Below, piece after piece: positions 51,607-59,442 of a stretch of 64,000 bases of DNA. The first letter of the stretch is position 1. Every line of letters begins with the position of its first letter. Below the pieces are notes generated by a model. It worked only from the letters and a program-made list of their open reading frames with translations. It had not been told where the DNA came from and made no database searches. This DNA comes from an uncultured Clostridia bacterium (GTDB taxonomy: Bacteria > Bacillota > Clostridia > Christensenellales > Pumilibacteraceae). The stretch lies in NCBI GenBank assembly GCA_948440265.1, contig CAOJOK010000005.1, forward strand, positions 16,171 through 80,170. Direction: 5' to 3'. Made by a program: the position numbers and the translations under genes.

Positions 51607-52026
51607 ATGAACAAAATAACACTCATCGGCAATCTCACGCGCGACCCGGAGTTGAGCCAGCTTCCCAGCGGCGTGTCCGTATGCAAATTCGCCATTGCGG
51701 TGAACCGCAATTTCACGAACGCCAACGGCGAGCGTGAAACCGACTTTTTCAACATAACGGCTTGGAGAGGTCTCGGCGAGAACTGCGCGAAATATCTTGC
51801 GAAAGGCCGCAAGGTCTGCGTGGTGGGCAGTGTGCAGATTCGCAATTATGAGGACAAAGACGGAAATCGCCGTACGGCTGTGGACGTCGTGGCGGAGGAC
51901 ATCGAGTTCCTTTCGTCGAGAAACGACGACGCGCCTGCGACGGGAGCGACAAGCGCACCCCGTCAGTCGGCAAAGAAACAAGTTTCGGAATTGACCCCCG
52001 TCGATAACGAAGATTTGCCGTTCTAA
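51607..52026 (+). CDS. ssb: Single-stranded DNA-binding protein
   Basis: This is a 139-aa SSB with an N-terminal OB-fold (MNKITLIGNLTRDPEL, VCKFAIAVNRN, VVGSVQIRNYEDKDGNRRTAVDVVAEDIEFL), a flexible linker and the acidic C-terminal tip (VDNEDLPF) that recruits partner proteins. It is the standard chromosomal SSB. Confidence 0.97.
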   Translation: MNKITLIGNLTRDPELSQLPSGVSVCKFAIAVNRNFTNANGERETDFFNITAWRGLGENCAKYLAKGRKVCVVGSVQIRNYEDKDGNRRTAVDVVAEDIEFLSSRNDDAPATGATSAPRQSAKKQVSELTPVDNEDLPF

Positions 52027-52051
52027 ACATTTTTTAAAGGAGTAAATAATT

Positions 52052-52327
52052 ATGAACGATAAAAAACCCGTTAAGCCCGTTGCGGAAGCGGACGATAAAA
52101 CAAAGAAAATCAGACGCCAGCCCAAGAAAAAGGTTTGCGCGTTCTGCGTCGAAAAAGTAGCGGACATAGATTATAAGGACATAGCCAAGCTCAAAAGACA
52201 TATCACGGAAAAGGGCAAGATTATGCCCCGCCGCACGACCGGCGTTTGCGCAGAACATCAGAGACAGCTCGCAACCGCAATCAAGCGCGCCCGCATTATG
52301 GCTCTTTTGCCGTTCAAGGCAGAATAA
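52052..52327 (+). CDS. rpsR: 30S ribosomal protein S18
   Basis: This 91-aa protein has the S18 core ([60 protein letters not shown]). Cysteines in CAFC and C-AEH suggest a zinc-binding S18 (C+ form). The basic N-terminal extension is slightly long. RBS AAAGGAG. Confidence 0.97.
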   Translation: MNDKKPVKPVAEADDKTKKIRRQPKKKVCAFCVEKVADIDYKDIAKLKRHITEKGKIMPRRTTGVCAEHQRQLATAIKRARIMALLPFKAE

Positions 52328-52419
52328 TTTTTTTGTGTTCCCGTACAGTTCGCAATATCACCGTTGATACAAAATCGGCTATCGCGGCACAGCAGAAGTA
52401 AATTTAATACAAAACACTC

Positions 52420-52449
52420 AAAACCTTGCTTTTCGGCAGGGTTTTTTGT
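52420..52449 (+). terminator. Terminator of the rpsF operon
   Basis: The 10-bp stem AAAACCTTGC / GCAGGGTTTT is followed by TTTT, 93 nt after the rpsR stop. Confidence 0.8.
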
Positions 52450-52624
52450 TATATACGCCCACTTTCGGCGTACCTGCAGCCAAACGCACGGCATAATTAA
52501 CAATGCGCACGGTCGGAATGGGCGCACTTGCAGTGATAGATAAAAGTGTATCTTTCACGATAATTCGGAATATATAACGACACTTGTCGGTGCAATGTCT
52601 TTATTTTCAATGTAAGATACTTTT

Positions 52625-52825
52625 TTAACCGTTAATTAGGTCGTCTAAAGAGATGTTTAATAAAATAGACAACCGCCTTAACATTTCTATATTCGGTTCT
52701 GTTCTTCCTTGTTCCCAATTCGCGTAGCAACTTTCTACCACATTCAGATTTTGCGCAACCATTTTTTGAGTAAGAGAACATTCTTTTCGAGCGGTCTTTA
52801 AATTATTGCAAAATTGTTTATCCAT
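52625..52825 (-). CDS. Xre-type HTH regulator of the RiPP locus, 66 aa
   Basis: This is a single Cro/C1-type helix-turn-helix (LKTARKECSLTQKMVAQNLNVVESCYANWEQGRTEPNIEMLRRLSILLNISLDDLI) with no sensor domain. It is divergent from the cysteine-rich peptide gene, and the shared 100-bp region contains two ACTAGA-N7-TCT(A/T)G(A/T) operator-like sites. It is likely to be an autoregulated repressor of the RiPP promoter. Confidence 0.82.
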   Translation of the reverse strand: MDKQFCNNLKTARKECSLTQKMVAQNLNVVESCYANWEQGRTEPNIEMLRRLSILLNISLDDLING

Positions 52826-52844
52826 AAAAAAAGTTTAATAAAAA

Positions 52845-52883
52845 ACTAGATAAAATGTCTTGACACTAGACAAAATATCTAGT
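52845..52883. promoter_or_regulatory. Two operator-like inverted repeats over the RiPP promoter
   Basis: ACTAGA-TAAAATG-TCTTGA (52845-52863) and ACTAGA-CAAAATA-TCTAGT (52865-52883) are 20 bp apart centre to centre, almost two helical turns. They flank and overlap the -35 box and the start of the -10 box. Confidence 0.7.
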
Positions 52884-52888
52884 ATAAT
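52860..52888 (+). promoter_or_regulatory. Consensus promoter of the RiPP precursor-maturase operon
   Basis: TTGACA (52860-52865), a 17-nt spacer and TATAAT (52883-52888), both perfect, overlap the operator-like repeats. RBS AAGGAG lies before the ATG at 52926. Confidence 0.88.
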
Positions 52889-52925
52889 TTATTTAAAATA
52901 TCTGGTTTAACAAGGAGAAAAACTT

Positions 52926-53126
52926 ATGTTTCAAATTTCGAAAGAGTTAAAAGAAAAATTGATGGCATTAAGACAAAAATTGCAGCCGCAACCTGTCGGT
53001 GGTCAAGTTTTGGCATATTGTTCGGTTTGCGAAGGTTCTTGTTTGGGGAATTGTATGAATATGTGTAAAGGCGCTTGTGACGGAGGCTGTCAAGGTAGTT
53101 GTTACGGTACAACAGTAGTGAGATAA
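52926..53126 (+). CDS. Cysteine-rich RiPP precursor peptide, 66 aa, CXXX repeats
   Basis: The peptide has a charged helical leader (MFQISKELKEKLMALRQKLQ), a PVGG that could be a double-glycine cleavage point near residue 26, and a core with eight cysteines spaced C-X2-C then six C-X3-C steps, rich in glycine (CEGSC, CLGNC, CKGAC, CDGGC). Its stop codon abuts the start of a radical SAM/SPASM gene. The layout is that of a thioether-bridged RiPP (sactipeptide or ranthipeptide), comparable to the CXXX-repeat and Clo7bot-type precursors known in gut anaerobes. The product structure cannot be read from sequence. Confidence 0.82.
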   Translation: MFQISKELKEKLMALRQKLQPQPVGGQVLAYCSVCEGSCLGNCMNMCKGACDGGCQGSCYGTTVVR

Positions 53127-54197
53127 ATGATTGATAAAAAATGTGTAACAATCACTCTTACAGAAATGTGTAACTTGCAGTGTACATACTGCTATGAAAA
53201 GAATAAAAGTAGGCGTAGTATTTCTTTTGAGCGAGCAAAAAAAATACTTGATTATGAGTTTCAAGTCAACGATGGAATGAATGAAATTGAAGTCGATTTT
53301 TTTGGCGGTGAACCGTTTTTTGAATTTGAAACTATGCGTAATCTTGTGGAATATATAAAGGCAAGTTCTTACACGAAAAAATTTATTTTTTTTGTATCCA
53401 CAAATGGAACATTGGTACACGGGGATATACAAGAGTGGTTGCGCCGGAATAGCGATTATGTGTGGTGTGGTTTGAGTCTTGACGGAACAAAAGAGTCACA
53501 TAATAAAAATAGGTCAAATTCATTTGATAATATAGACATAGATTTTTTTGTAAAAACATATCCGGGGCAAGATGTAAAAATGACGGTAGCCGAAAATACC
53601 TTGTCACATTTAAGCGAAAACGTTGTTTACTGTCATCAAAAGGGATTTAATGTAAATTGTAATTTGGCATATGAAATTGATTGGTCTAATTCCGTAAATG
53701 AACAAGAATTGGAAAATCAACTTATGCTGTTAATAGAATTTTACTTAAAGAATCCTTCTATTAAACCTTGTAGTATGTTAAGTTTTCCCATTGAAAGAAT
53801 AAGTGCTACGGAAAAAGCTCGATATTGCGGCGCAGGTATTGAAATGCGAACGTATGATGTTGAGGGCAATGTGTATCCTTGTCATTTTTTTATGCCGATT
53901 TCGGCGGGAGATAAGGCATTAAAATTGGGAGAAGTTACATTCTATGAGAATCCCAATACCGAAAGGTGGGGTGAGTGTTATAGTTGCAATTATTTTAATA
54001 TTTGTCCAAATTGTTATGGGGCAAATTATGTTATGACGGGAGATATTTATAAAAAAGATTTAAATATGTGCCATTTATTTAAAATTATAATGAAAGCAAA
54101 TGCATATTTCGTATCTCGCAGGATAGATTTGGGGCTACTTTCGCAGTCGGAATTGAGTAGACAAACTTTAGATGCAGTGTTAGAGATATTAAAATAG
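53127..54197 (+). CDS. Radical SAM/SPASM peptide maturase
   Basis: This 356-aa enzyme has the radical SAM cluster motif CNLQCTYC at residues 15-22, the GGEP motif in DFFGGEPFFEFE, and a C-terminal SPASM domain with cysteines in CGAGIEMRTYDVEGNVYPC and CYSCNYFNICPNCYG. It most likely forms thioether crosslinks on the CXXX-repeat peptide encoded immediately upstream. The start ATG directly follows the precursor stop with no clear RBS, so translation is coupled. AT-rich and unlike flanking core genes. Confidence 0.9.
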   Translation: MIDKKCVTITLTEMCNLQCTYCYEKNKSRRSISFERAKKILDYEFQVNDGMNEIEVDFFGGEPFFEFETMRNLVEYIKASSYTKKFIFFVSTNGTLVHGDIQEWLRRNSDYVWCGLSLDGTKESHNKNRSNSFDNIDIDFFVKTYPGQDVKMTVAENTLSHLSENVVYCHQKGFNVNCNLAYEIDWSNSVNEQELENQLMLLIEFYLKNPSIKPCSMLSFPIERISATEKARYCGAGIEMRTYDVEGNVYPCHFFMPISAGDKALKLGEVTFYENPNTERWGECYSCNYFNICPNCYGANYVMTGDIYKKDLNMCHLFKIIMKANAYFVSRRIDLGLLSQSELSRQTLDAVLEILK

Positions 54198-54271
54198 GGT
54201 AAAAAGCATTTGCGCTGTCGGCGTGACGGAGATAAACAAATTTATATTTTTCGTGTAATTCTGATAAAATG

Positions 54272-54303
54272 AGACCTTGTGTAAAAACAGGGTCTTTTTT
54301 ATT
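54272..54303 (+). terminator. Terminator after the RiPP operon
   Basis: The 9-bp stem AGACCTTGT / ACAGGGTCT (one G-T pair) with a GTAAAA loop is followed by TTTTTTA, 75 nt after the maturase stop. It separates the RiPP operon from the ABC exporter. Confidence 0.78.
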
Positions 54304-54482
54304 GCTAAATTATTTACTTTTTTATTATCGTTTGATATAATTAAATCAAGAAATCGGCAAGTATCGTTATTGTTTCCGATATGAGATTTCCCGACCAATA
54401 CATTTATGATATTGAGCGGTATTGAGCCGAGCGAAATTTTCTCCGTGCAATATCGCAAGTGCATAACTTTTTCGAGGTATAT

Positions 54483-55394
54483 ATGAAAAACTGCATTGAA
54501 ATTAACCATCTCAAAAAATATTATAAAGACGTAAAGGCTGTTGACGACATTTCCTTTAAGGTCGAGGAAGGAGAATTCTTCGCCTTTCTCGGTGTAAACG
54601 GCGCAGGAAAGAGCACGACCATATCCATACTTTCGGGCAAAGAAGTGCGCGACGGAGGAGATGTGCTGGTTGACGGCTATGACCCCGACGAAAAGTCGGA
54701 GGAAGTAAAGCGGCGTCTGGGCGTTGTATTTCAGGACAGCGTGCTCGATAAATCGCTTACCGTTTATGATAATCTGCGCTACCGTGCTGCGCTATACAAG
54801 ATTTTCGGCAGCGACTTCAAAAGCAGGCTAAACGAACTCACGGAAACATTTGACTTGCAGGGACTGCTCAAACGTCCCGTCGGGAAACTTTCCGGCGGAC
54901 AAAGGCGGCGGTGCGATATTGCGCGTGCGCTTATACATAACCCCAAAATTCTTGTACTCGACGAACCGACGACGGGACTCGACCCGCAGACGCGCAAGAA
55001 TGTTTGGGCGGCAATCGACAAACTGCGCAAAGAGCGCAATCTCACCGTTTTTTTGACGACGCACTATATGGAAGAAGCGGCGGACGCGGATAGAGTGGTC
55101 ATATTGGACGGCGGCAAAATTTTGGCGGACGCAACGCCGCTCGAACTCAAAAACAAATATACGGGTGACTTTATTACAATATACGGCACAACGCAAAAGG
55201 AGCTTGACTCTCTTGCGCTTCCATATGAAATGGTAGGCGACGGCGCTCGTATTGCGGTTAAAGATACGGCGGAAGCGACGCGGCTCATATTGTCGCATCC
55301 CGATGTTTTCCACGATTACGAAGTGACTAAAGGAAAAATGGACGACGTATTTTTGGCAGTGACGGGAAAGCGGATAGGAGGCGGAGAAGCGTGA
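54483..55394 (+). CDS. ABC-2 exporter ATP-binding protein
   Basis: This is a 303-aa ATPase with Walker A GVNGAGKST, signature LSGGQRRRCDIARA, Walker B LVLDEPTTGLD and the H-loop TTHYMEEA, typical of DrrA-type antibiotic or polyketide exporters. The C-terminal part after residue 215 resembles the DrrA extension. I start at ATG 54483 after CGAGGT; the track begins 24 nt earlier. It overlaps the permease (GTGA). Base composition is host-like. Whether it exports the upstream RiPP is open, since a terminator lies between them. Confidence 0.88.
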   Translation: MKNCIEINHLKKYYKDVKAVDDISFKVEEGEFFAFLGVNGAGKSTTISILSGKEVRDGGDVLVDGYDPDEKSEEVKRRLGVVFQDSVLDKSLTVYDNLRYRAALYKIFGSDFKSRLNELTETFDLQGLLKRPVGKLSGGQRRRCDIARALIHNPKILVLDEPTTGLDPQTRKNVWAAIDKLRKERNLTVFLTTHYMEEAADADRVVILDGGKILADATPLELKNKYTGDFITIYGTTQKELDSLALPYEMVGDGARIAVKDTAEATRLILSHPDVFHDYEVTKGKMDDVFLAVTGKRIGGGEA

Positions 55395-56305
55395 AAACAG
55401 TATTTTTATTGACACAGCGCAATGTTAAAATTTTCTTTCGGGATAAAAGCGTGTTTTTGCCCGCACTTATTGCACCGCTCATTTTGCTCTTTTTGTTTAT
55501 AGCATTTTTGGGCGACGTTTATCGTGATAGCTTTATTTCCGCTCTCGGCGGAATGACTATCGAAAAGTCGATTGTCGAGGGGTTCGCCGGCGGTTGGCTC
55601 ATATCATCGCTGATTGCGGTTTGTGCCGTTTCCATTGCCTTTACGGCAAATATCGTTATGGTGCAGGACCGCGTGTCCGGCGCGCGGCACGACTTTACTG
55701 CTTCTCCCGTATCGAACTCCGCACTTGCGCTTTCATACTTTATTGCGACGGCAATAGTTACCTCCGTTATTTGTTTTGCGGCGCTCTTTATAGGCTTCAT
55801 CTATATCGCCTGCGTTGGTTGGTATTTGAGTGTGGCGGACGTGTTTTTGACCATACTCGACACATTCATATTGGTGCTGTTCGGAACGGCATTGTCTACG
55901 TTAGTCAATTACTTTATCCGTTCTCAAGGCGGTATTACGGCAGTAGAGGCGATTGTTTCGTCGGCGTACGGATTTCTCTGCGGCGCATATATGCCCATTT
56001 CTTCACTTGCGGCAGGGCTTAAGGACGTCATTTTATTTTTGCCAGGCACTTACGGCACGTCGCTTATGCACACGCATCTGATGAACGGCGCTGTAGAAGC
56101 GGCTGGCAGCAGTCTTTCTCTGCCTGCGGAGGCAATGAAAGGAGTTTTGGACGGGTTCGACTGCAATCTGTATTTCTTCGATAACGCCGTACCTGTTTGG
56201 GTAAAATATCTCGTAATTTGCGCGGCTGTAGCCGTGCTTGTGGGCGTTTATATTTTGTTGTGTTCTCTGCACAAAAAATCCGCTTCCGCAAAAAAGAAAT
56301 CGTAA
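55391..56305 (+). CDS. ABC-2 type permease
   Basis: This is a 304-aa permease with six predicted membrane helices and the ABC2_membrane layout: a cytoplasmic N-terminus (LLTQRNVKIFFRDKSVFL) followed by helix 1. The start is a GTG overlapping the ATPase stop. It forms the membrane half of the exporter. Confidence 0.87.
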   Translation: MKTVFLLTQRNVKIFFRDKSVFLPALIAPLILLFLFIAFLGDVYRDSFISALGGMTIEKSIVEGFAGGWLISSLIAVCAVSIAFTANIVMVQDRVSGARHDFTASPVSNSALALSYFIATAIVTSVICFAALFIGFIYIACVGWYLSVADVFLTILDTFILVLFGTALSTLVNYFIRSQGGITAVEAIVSSAYGFLCGAYMPISSLAAGLKDVILFLPGTYGTSLMHTHLMNGAVEAAGSSLSLPAEAMKGVLDGFDCNLYFFDNAVPVWVKYLVICAAVAVLVGVYILLCSLHKKSASAKKKS

Positions 56306-56372
56306 TCGTGTTTGCAAGAAGATTCTCGAAAAGCAAATGCCGTAAAAAAGACACAGTCAATTAAAACAGAAC

Positions 56373-56403
56373 AAAACACCTTGCAAAGCGGCAAGGTGTT
56401 TTG
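56373..56403. terminator. Bidirectional terminator between the exporter and the zinc-ribbon gene
   Basis: A 12-bp perfect stem AAAACACCTTGC / GCAAGGTGTTTT has a 6-nt loop and lies between convergent genes. Confidence 0.87.
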
Positions 56404-56425
56404 TATGGTTATAGTCATATCAAAA

Positions 56426-57031
56426 TTATAACTGTTTTGATTTTCTGACCAACGCTTTACATTCTTCAAGCGCTTTGTCGGCAATAGCTTTGTTTGCATA
56501 ATACTGCGCTTCCACCTTTTTATTACTCTTAATACGCAGTATTCCGGGTATCAGGCAGCAGACGCCGATAACAATAGCTACAATGAAAGCGTAAAAAGGT
56601 AAGCCGAGCATAGAAGCCATTATGCAGGCAATTGTGCCAACGATTATGGCAAAAATGCCGATAGCCAACCAAGAAGCACATCTTTTTTTATTTGGAACCG
56701 TGTCGAAGTAGCCTTCTGCTTTTTCGGACAGCTCGCGTATTTTATCGTAGTTCGGCATATTTTTGTCTCGCTGCATTTTAATATGCGTTTGCGTAGAATA
56801 ATTCTGCGTGCCGTCAAACGATTGTCCGTCGTAAGTCTGTCGGCGGTCGATGTCAGTAATCTTCCAACCGCACGATTCATAAAACATCTTGTACTTATTT
56901 TCCGTGCTGTCGCTCGGATAACATCTCACCGTTTTATATTCATAATCGGGAGCAGTTTTCTGCGCCGCACCGCACTTCTCGCAAACTTTGCTTTCGTCGC
57001 TGATTTGCGCACCGCATTTAACACAAAACAT
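56426..57031 (-). CDS. Zinc-ribbon membrane protein, 201 aa
   Basis: An N-terminal zinc ribbon (CVKCGAQISDESKVCEKCG) is followed by a soluble segment and two membrane helices (about residues 116-138 and 145-162), then a charged coiled end. It is similar to the zinc_ribbon_2/DUF-type membrane proteins common in Firmicutes. The start follows GGAGGA. It is divergent from the HTH gene at 57129 and shares its operator-like palindromes, so it is likely to be its target. Confidence 0.65.
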   Translation of the reverse strand: MFCVKCGAQISDESKVCEKCGAAQKTAPDYEYKTVRCYPSDSTENKYKMFYESCGWKITDIDRRQTYDGQSFDGTQNYSTQTHIKMQRDKNMPNYDKIRELSEKAEGYFDTVPNKKRCASWLAIGIFAIIVGTIACIMASMLGLPFYAFIVAIVIGVCCLIPGILRIKSNKKVEAQYYANKAIADKALEECKALVRKSKQL

Positions 57032-57074
57032 TTTTTGTCCTCCAATGTAAATATTATTTTAAATAAAGTAAACA

Positions 57075-57118
57075 CTAACTATAGTTAGAAGTCAAGTATT
57101 TTGCAATAACTTAAGTTA
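57075..57118. promoter_or_regulatory. Paired palindromic operators between divergent genes
   Basis: A 14-bp perfect palindrome CTAACTATAGTTAG (57075-57088) and a 12-bp perfect palindrome TAACTTAAGTTA (57107-57118) share the half-site TAACT. Their centres are 31 bp apart, three helical turns. The HTH protein start is 11 nt away. Confidence 0.75.
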
Positions 57119-57128
57119 GAATATTTTT

Positions 57129-57362
57129 ATGAATAAATCAATCATAGAGTTTGACAGACTTGTGTTCGGAAAAAGACTGAAAGAATTGCGTAATGAAAAA
57201 CATTTGGGGCAGAACAGGCTTGCCAAAGAATTGCAGTTCAGTAACGCAAGTATCAGTTATTGGGAAACGGGAAAGAAAGAGCCGAGTGCTTCCGCGTTAT
57301 TTAAATTGGCGCAGTATTTCGATGTCAGTTTGGATTACCTGCTCGGACTGAAAGACTATTAG
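57129..57362 (+). CDS. Xre-type HTH regulator, 77 aa
   Basis: This is a single Cro/C1-type helix-turn-helix (LGQNRLAKELQFSNASISYWETGKKEPSASALFKLAQYFDVSLDYLLG). It is probably autoregulated through the paired palindromes immediately upstream. No ribosome binding site is visible before the ATG (TATTTTTATG), so the message may be leaderless or the start weak. Confidence 0.82.
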   Translation: MNKSIIEFDRLVFGKRLKELRNEKHLGQNRLAKELQFSNASISYWETGKKEPSASALFKLAQYFDVSLDYLLGLKDY

Positions 57363-57376
57363 GAGAGAATTTGTAT

Positions 57377-58018
57377 ATGAACTTATTATTCAAAAATAAG
57401 GACGCGATACATCCCCAACCGTTAGTGCCGTCGCTTTGTTATATAAAGAACATAGTAAAAAATCCCAATATAATTATCGGCGATTATACGTATTACGATG
57501 ATATAAATTCGGGCGGAGAAGATTTTGAAAAGCACGTCACGCATTTTTATCCGCATTTGGGCGACAGGCTTATAATCGGAAAGTTTTGCAGTATTGCAAA
57601 AGGCGTGGAGTTTGTAATGAATGGCGCCAATCACCCTATGGACGGTATCTCTGCGTTTCCTTTCGGAATATTTATAGACGGCAAGCCTGCTATACCGAAA
57701 AATATAGTTAAAAATAAGGGGGACACCGTTATAGGCAACGACGTGTGGATAGGGCAAAACGTAACTTTTATGCCGGGAGTTAAAGTGGGCGACGGTTCCA
57801 TTATAGGCACAAATGCCGTGGTCGCAAAAGACATTCCGCCGTATTCTATTGCAGTGGGCAATCCCGCAAGAGTGGTTAAAAGACGCTTCGACGACGAAAT
57901 AATAAAAAAGCTGCTTGCTTTAAAATGGTGGGATATGCCTGCGGAAACAATCGAAAAAAACTATGAATTGCTGCAAGATAAAAATATCGAAAAGTTCATT
58001 GCGAAATTCACAAAGTAA
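57377..58018 (+). CDS. Vat-family (xenobiotic) O-acetyltransferase
   Basis: This 213-aa left-handed beta-helix acetyltransferase has NGANHPMDGIS with the active-site histidine, hexapeptide repeats (VIGNDVWIGQNVTFMPGVKVGDGSIIGTNAVVAKDIPPYSIAVGNPARVVKRRF) and the C-terminal WWDMP. It matches the Vat/CatB xenobiotic acetyltransferase group. Chromosomal members are often housekeeping or of unknown substrate, so resistance should not be assumed. I start at ATG 57377 after GGAGAG; the track uses a TTG two codons upstream. It follows the HTH gene by 14 nt. Confidence 0.83.
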   Translation: MNLLFKNKDAIHPQPLVPSLCYIKNIVKNPNIIIGDYTYYDDINSGGEDFEKHVTHFYPHLGDRLIIGKFCSIAKGVEFVMNGANHPMDGISAFPFGIFIDGKPAIPKNIVKNKGDTVIGNDVWIGQNVTFMPGVKVGDGSIIGTNAVVAKDIPPYSIAVGNPARVVKRRFDDEIIKKLLALKWWDMPAETIEKNYELLQDKNIEKFIAKFTK

Positions 58019-58036
58019 TTTTAAATAGCTGTAAAG

Positions 58037-58062
58037 AGCAAGGTTTGAACCTTGCTTTTTTT
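58037..58062 (+). terminator. Terminator after the acetyltransferase gene
   Basis: The 9-bp stem AGCAAGGTT / AACCTTGCT is followed by TTTTTT. Confidence 0.85.
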
Positions 58063-58235
58063 TGCGGCAATTGAATTAAAGCGGATTTTTCGGTCGGAGC
58101 AGGTCAACGGGCGAGAATAAAAATGCGTTTCAACTGTTCGGACAGAAATTCAACTAACGGTTGAGAGCAATTTGTTGCATAAAACGGCAAAGTTTTTTAT
58201 AATAAAGGTAAATCAATCAAAGAGGTGGTTTAAAT

Positions 58236-59291
58236 ATGAATTGCGGAGAGAAGATTTCCCGTTTGCGAAAATCCAAAGGAATGACGCAAGCCGAACTCGG
58301 AAAAGTTCTGAACGTGACCTATCAAGCGGTATCCAAGTGGGAGCGCGGAGAATCTTTGCCGGACTTTAATATGATGTCTCAAATTGCTGCACTGTTTGAA
58401 GTCCCTATCGGCTATTTTGAGGAAGGCGGAGAAAACGAACTTGCGCGTTCAAAGGAAACGGCGGATACCGAAGAAATGACAGTCGCGCCTGCCGTTAATA
58501 ATATTGCAGGCGTGTGTACCGAATGCGGAAAAATGCTAAAGGAAGAAGAAGTATATGAGACAACGCCCAAATTGGTGTGCAAGAACTGCGTCGAGGCGAG
58601 TGTTTCGAGCTTAAAACGCGACAGTGCGCGCAGTGCGAAAGAACAGCTGGGCAGGGGCGTCGATATAAAACTTATAGTAAGTTTTGTGCTGGCATTGCTC
58701 GGATATGCCGTTTTGACGGTATTGTGCTTTGTATTCGATGACGACGACGAAGTGATTGCCGCATTTATGATATTCGTTCCGCCTATGATTTTTGCCATAG
58801 TGCTTGTAATATTCGAATTCATCAATGATTTGAAAGATAAAGAGAACGGACGCGGCGGCTATAAACTTATATGGTCGATTGTTTTCGGGGTAATATTCGC
58901 CGCGGTAAATGTAACCGTGTATCTTATATTGTCTTTGTGCTTTGACAGATTCGGATATTATCTTGTGCTTCTCGTCATAGGCGCGGTGTCGTCGTTTACA
59001 TTCGTAAGTCAATATATGTGGGGCGGCGTCGTGCGCGAAATATTCACTTGCGGCGGTTTTACGTTAAAATTGCCCGGCGTAATTTTTTCGCTCACACCTG
59101 AATCGGTAATCTTGATGATTTTGATAAAACTGTTTTTGGGAATTTTGGCGATAGCAATATTTTTGGCAACGACTGTTTTCTTCGCCGTCAATACGATTCT
59201 CGGTTCGGTCATACTGTTTATTCCCTGCATTATAAGCAAAGCGATTAAAGACAGTAAAGCGAAAGCCGAATTAAATAAGGCAAATGAGTAA
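58236..59291 (+). CDS. HTH/zinc-ribbon/multi-span membrane protein, 351 aa
   Basis: An Xre-type helix-turn-helix (GMTQAELGKVLNVTYQAVSKWERGESLPDFN) is followed by a zinc ribbon (CTECGKML...CKNC, about residues 90-115) and five to six membrane helices (about 145-335). The protein could be a membrane-bound transcription factor that senses an envelope signal. AAAGAGGTGG lies upstream. This combination (DNA-binding domain, zinc finger, polytopic membrane domain) recurs in Clostridia but has no defined function. Confidence 0.7.
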   Translation: MNCGEKISRLRKSKGMTQAELGKVLNVTYQAVSKWERGESLPDFNMMSQIAALFEVPIGYFEEGGENELARSKETADTEEMTVAPAVNNIAGVCTECGKMLKEEEVYETTPKLVCKNCVEASVSSLKRDSARSAKEQLGRGVDIKLIVSFVLALLGYAVLTVLCFVFDDDDEVIAAFMIFVPPMIFAIVLVIFEFINDLKDKENGRGGYKLIWSIVFGVIFAAVNVTVYLILSLCFDRFGYYLVLLVIGAVSSFTFVSQYMWGGVVREIFTCGGFTLKLPGVIFSLTPESVILMILIKLFLGILAIAIFLATTVFFAVNTILGSVILFIPCIISKAIKDSKAKAELNKANE

Positions 59292-59329
59292 TCTTTCATA
59301 AAGATACGGCTATTATGAACCGGTCAAAG

Positions 59330-59353
59330 ACCCTGCTTCGAAGCAGGGTTTTT
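59330..59353 (+). terminator. Terminator after the HTH membrane protein
   Basis: A perfect 20-bp palindrome ACCCTGCTTCGAAGCAGGGT is followed by TTTTT. Confidence 0.87.
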
Positions 59354-59365
59354 ATATTAAAATAC

Positions 59366-59394
59366 TTGCAAAAAAGCGAAAAAATTTATATAAT
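59366..59394 (+). promoter_or_regulatory. Promoter of the giant surface protein gene
   Basis: TTGCAA (59366-59371), a 17-nt spacer and TATAAT (59389-59394) lie 48 nt before the ATG. Confidence 0.7.
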
Positions 59395-59442
59395 ATAAGT
59401 GACGGCTTATTGTGTGTTTCCAAATTGATAGTAGGTGAAAAA

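Noticed and set aside
57377-58018. Calling the Vat-like gene a streptogramin resistance gene
   Set aside because: The family also includes many chromosomal enzymes with unknown substrates, and nothing in the context indicates resistance.
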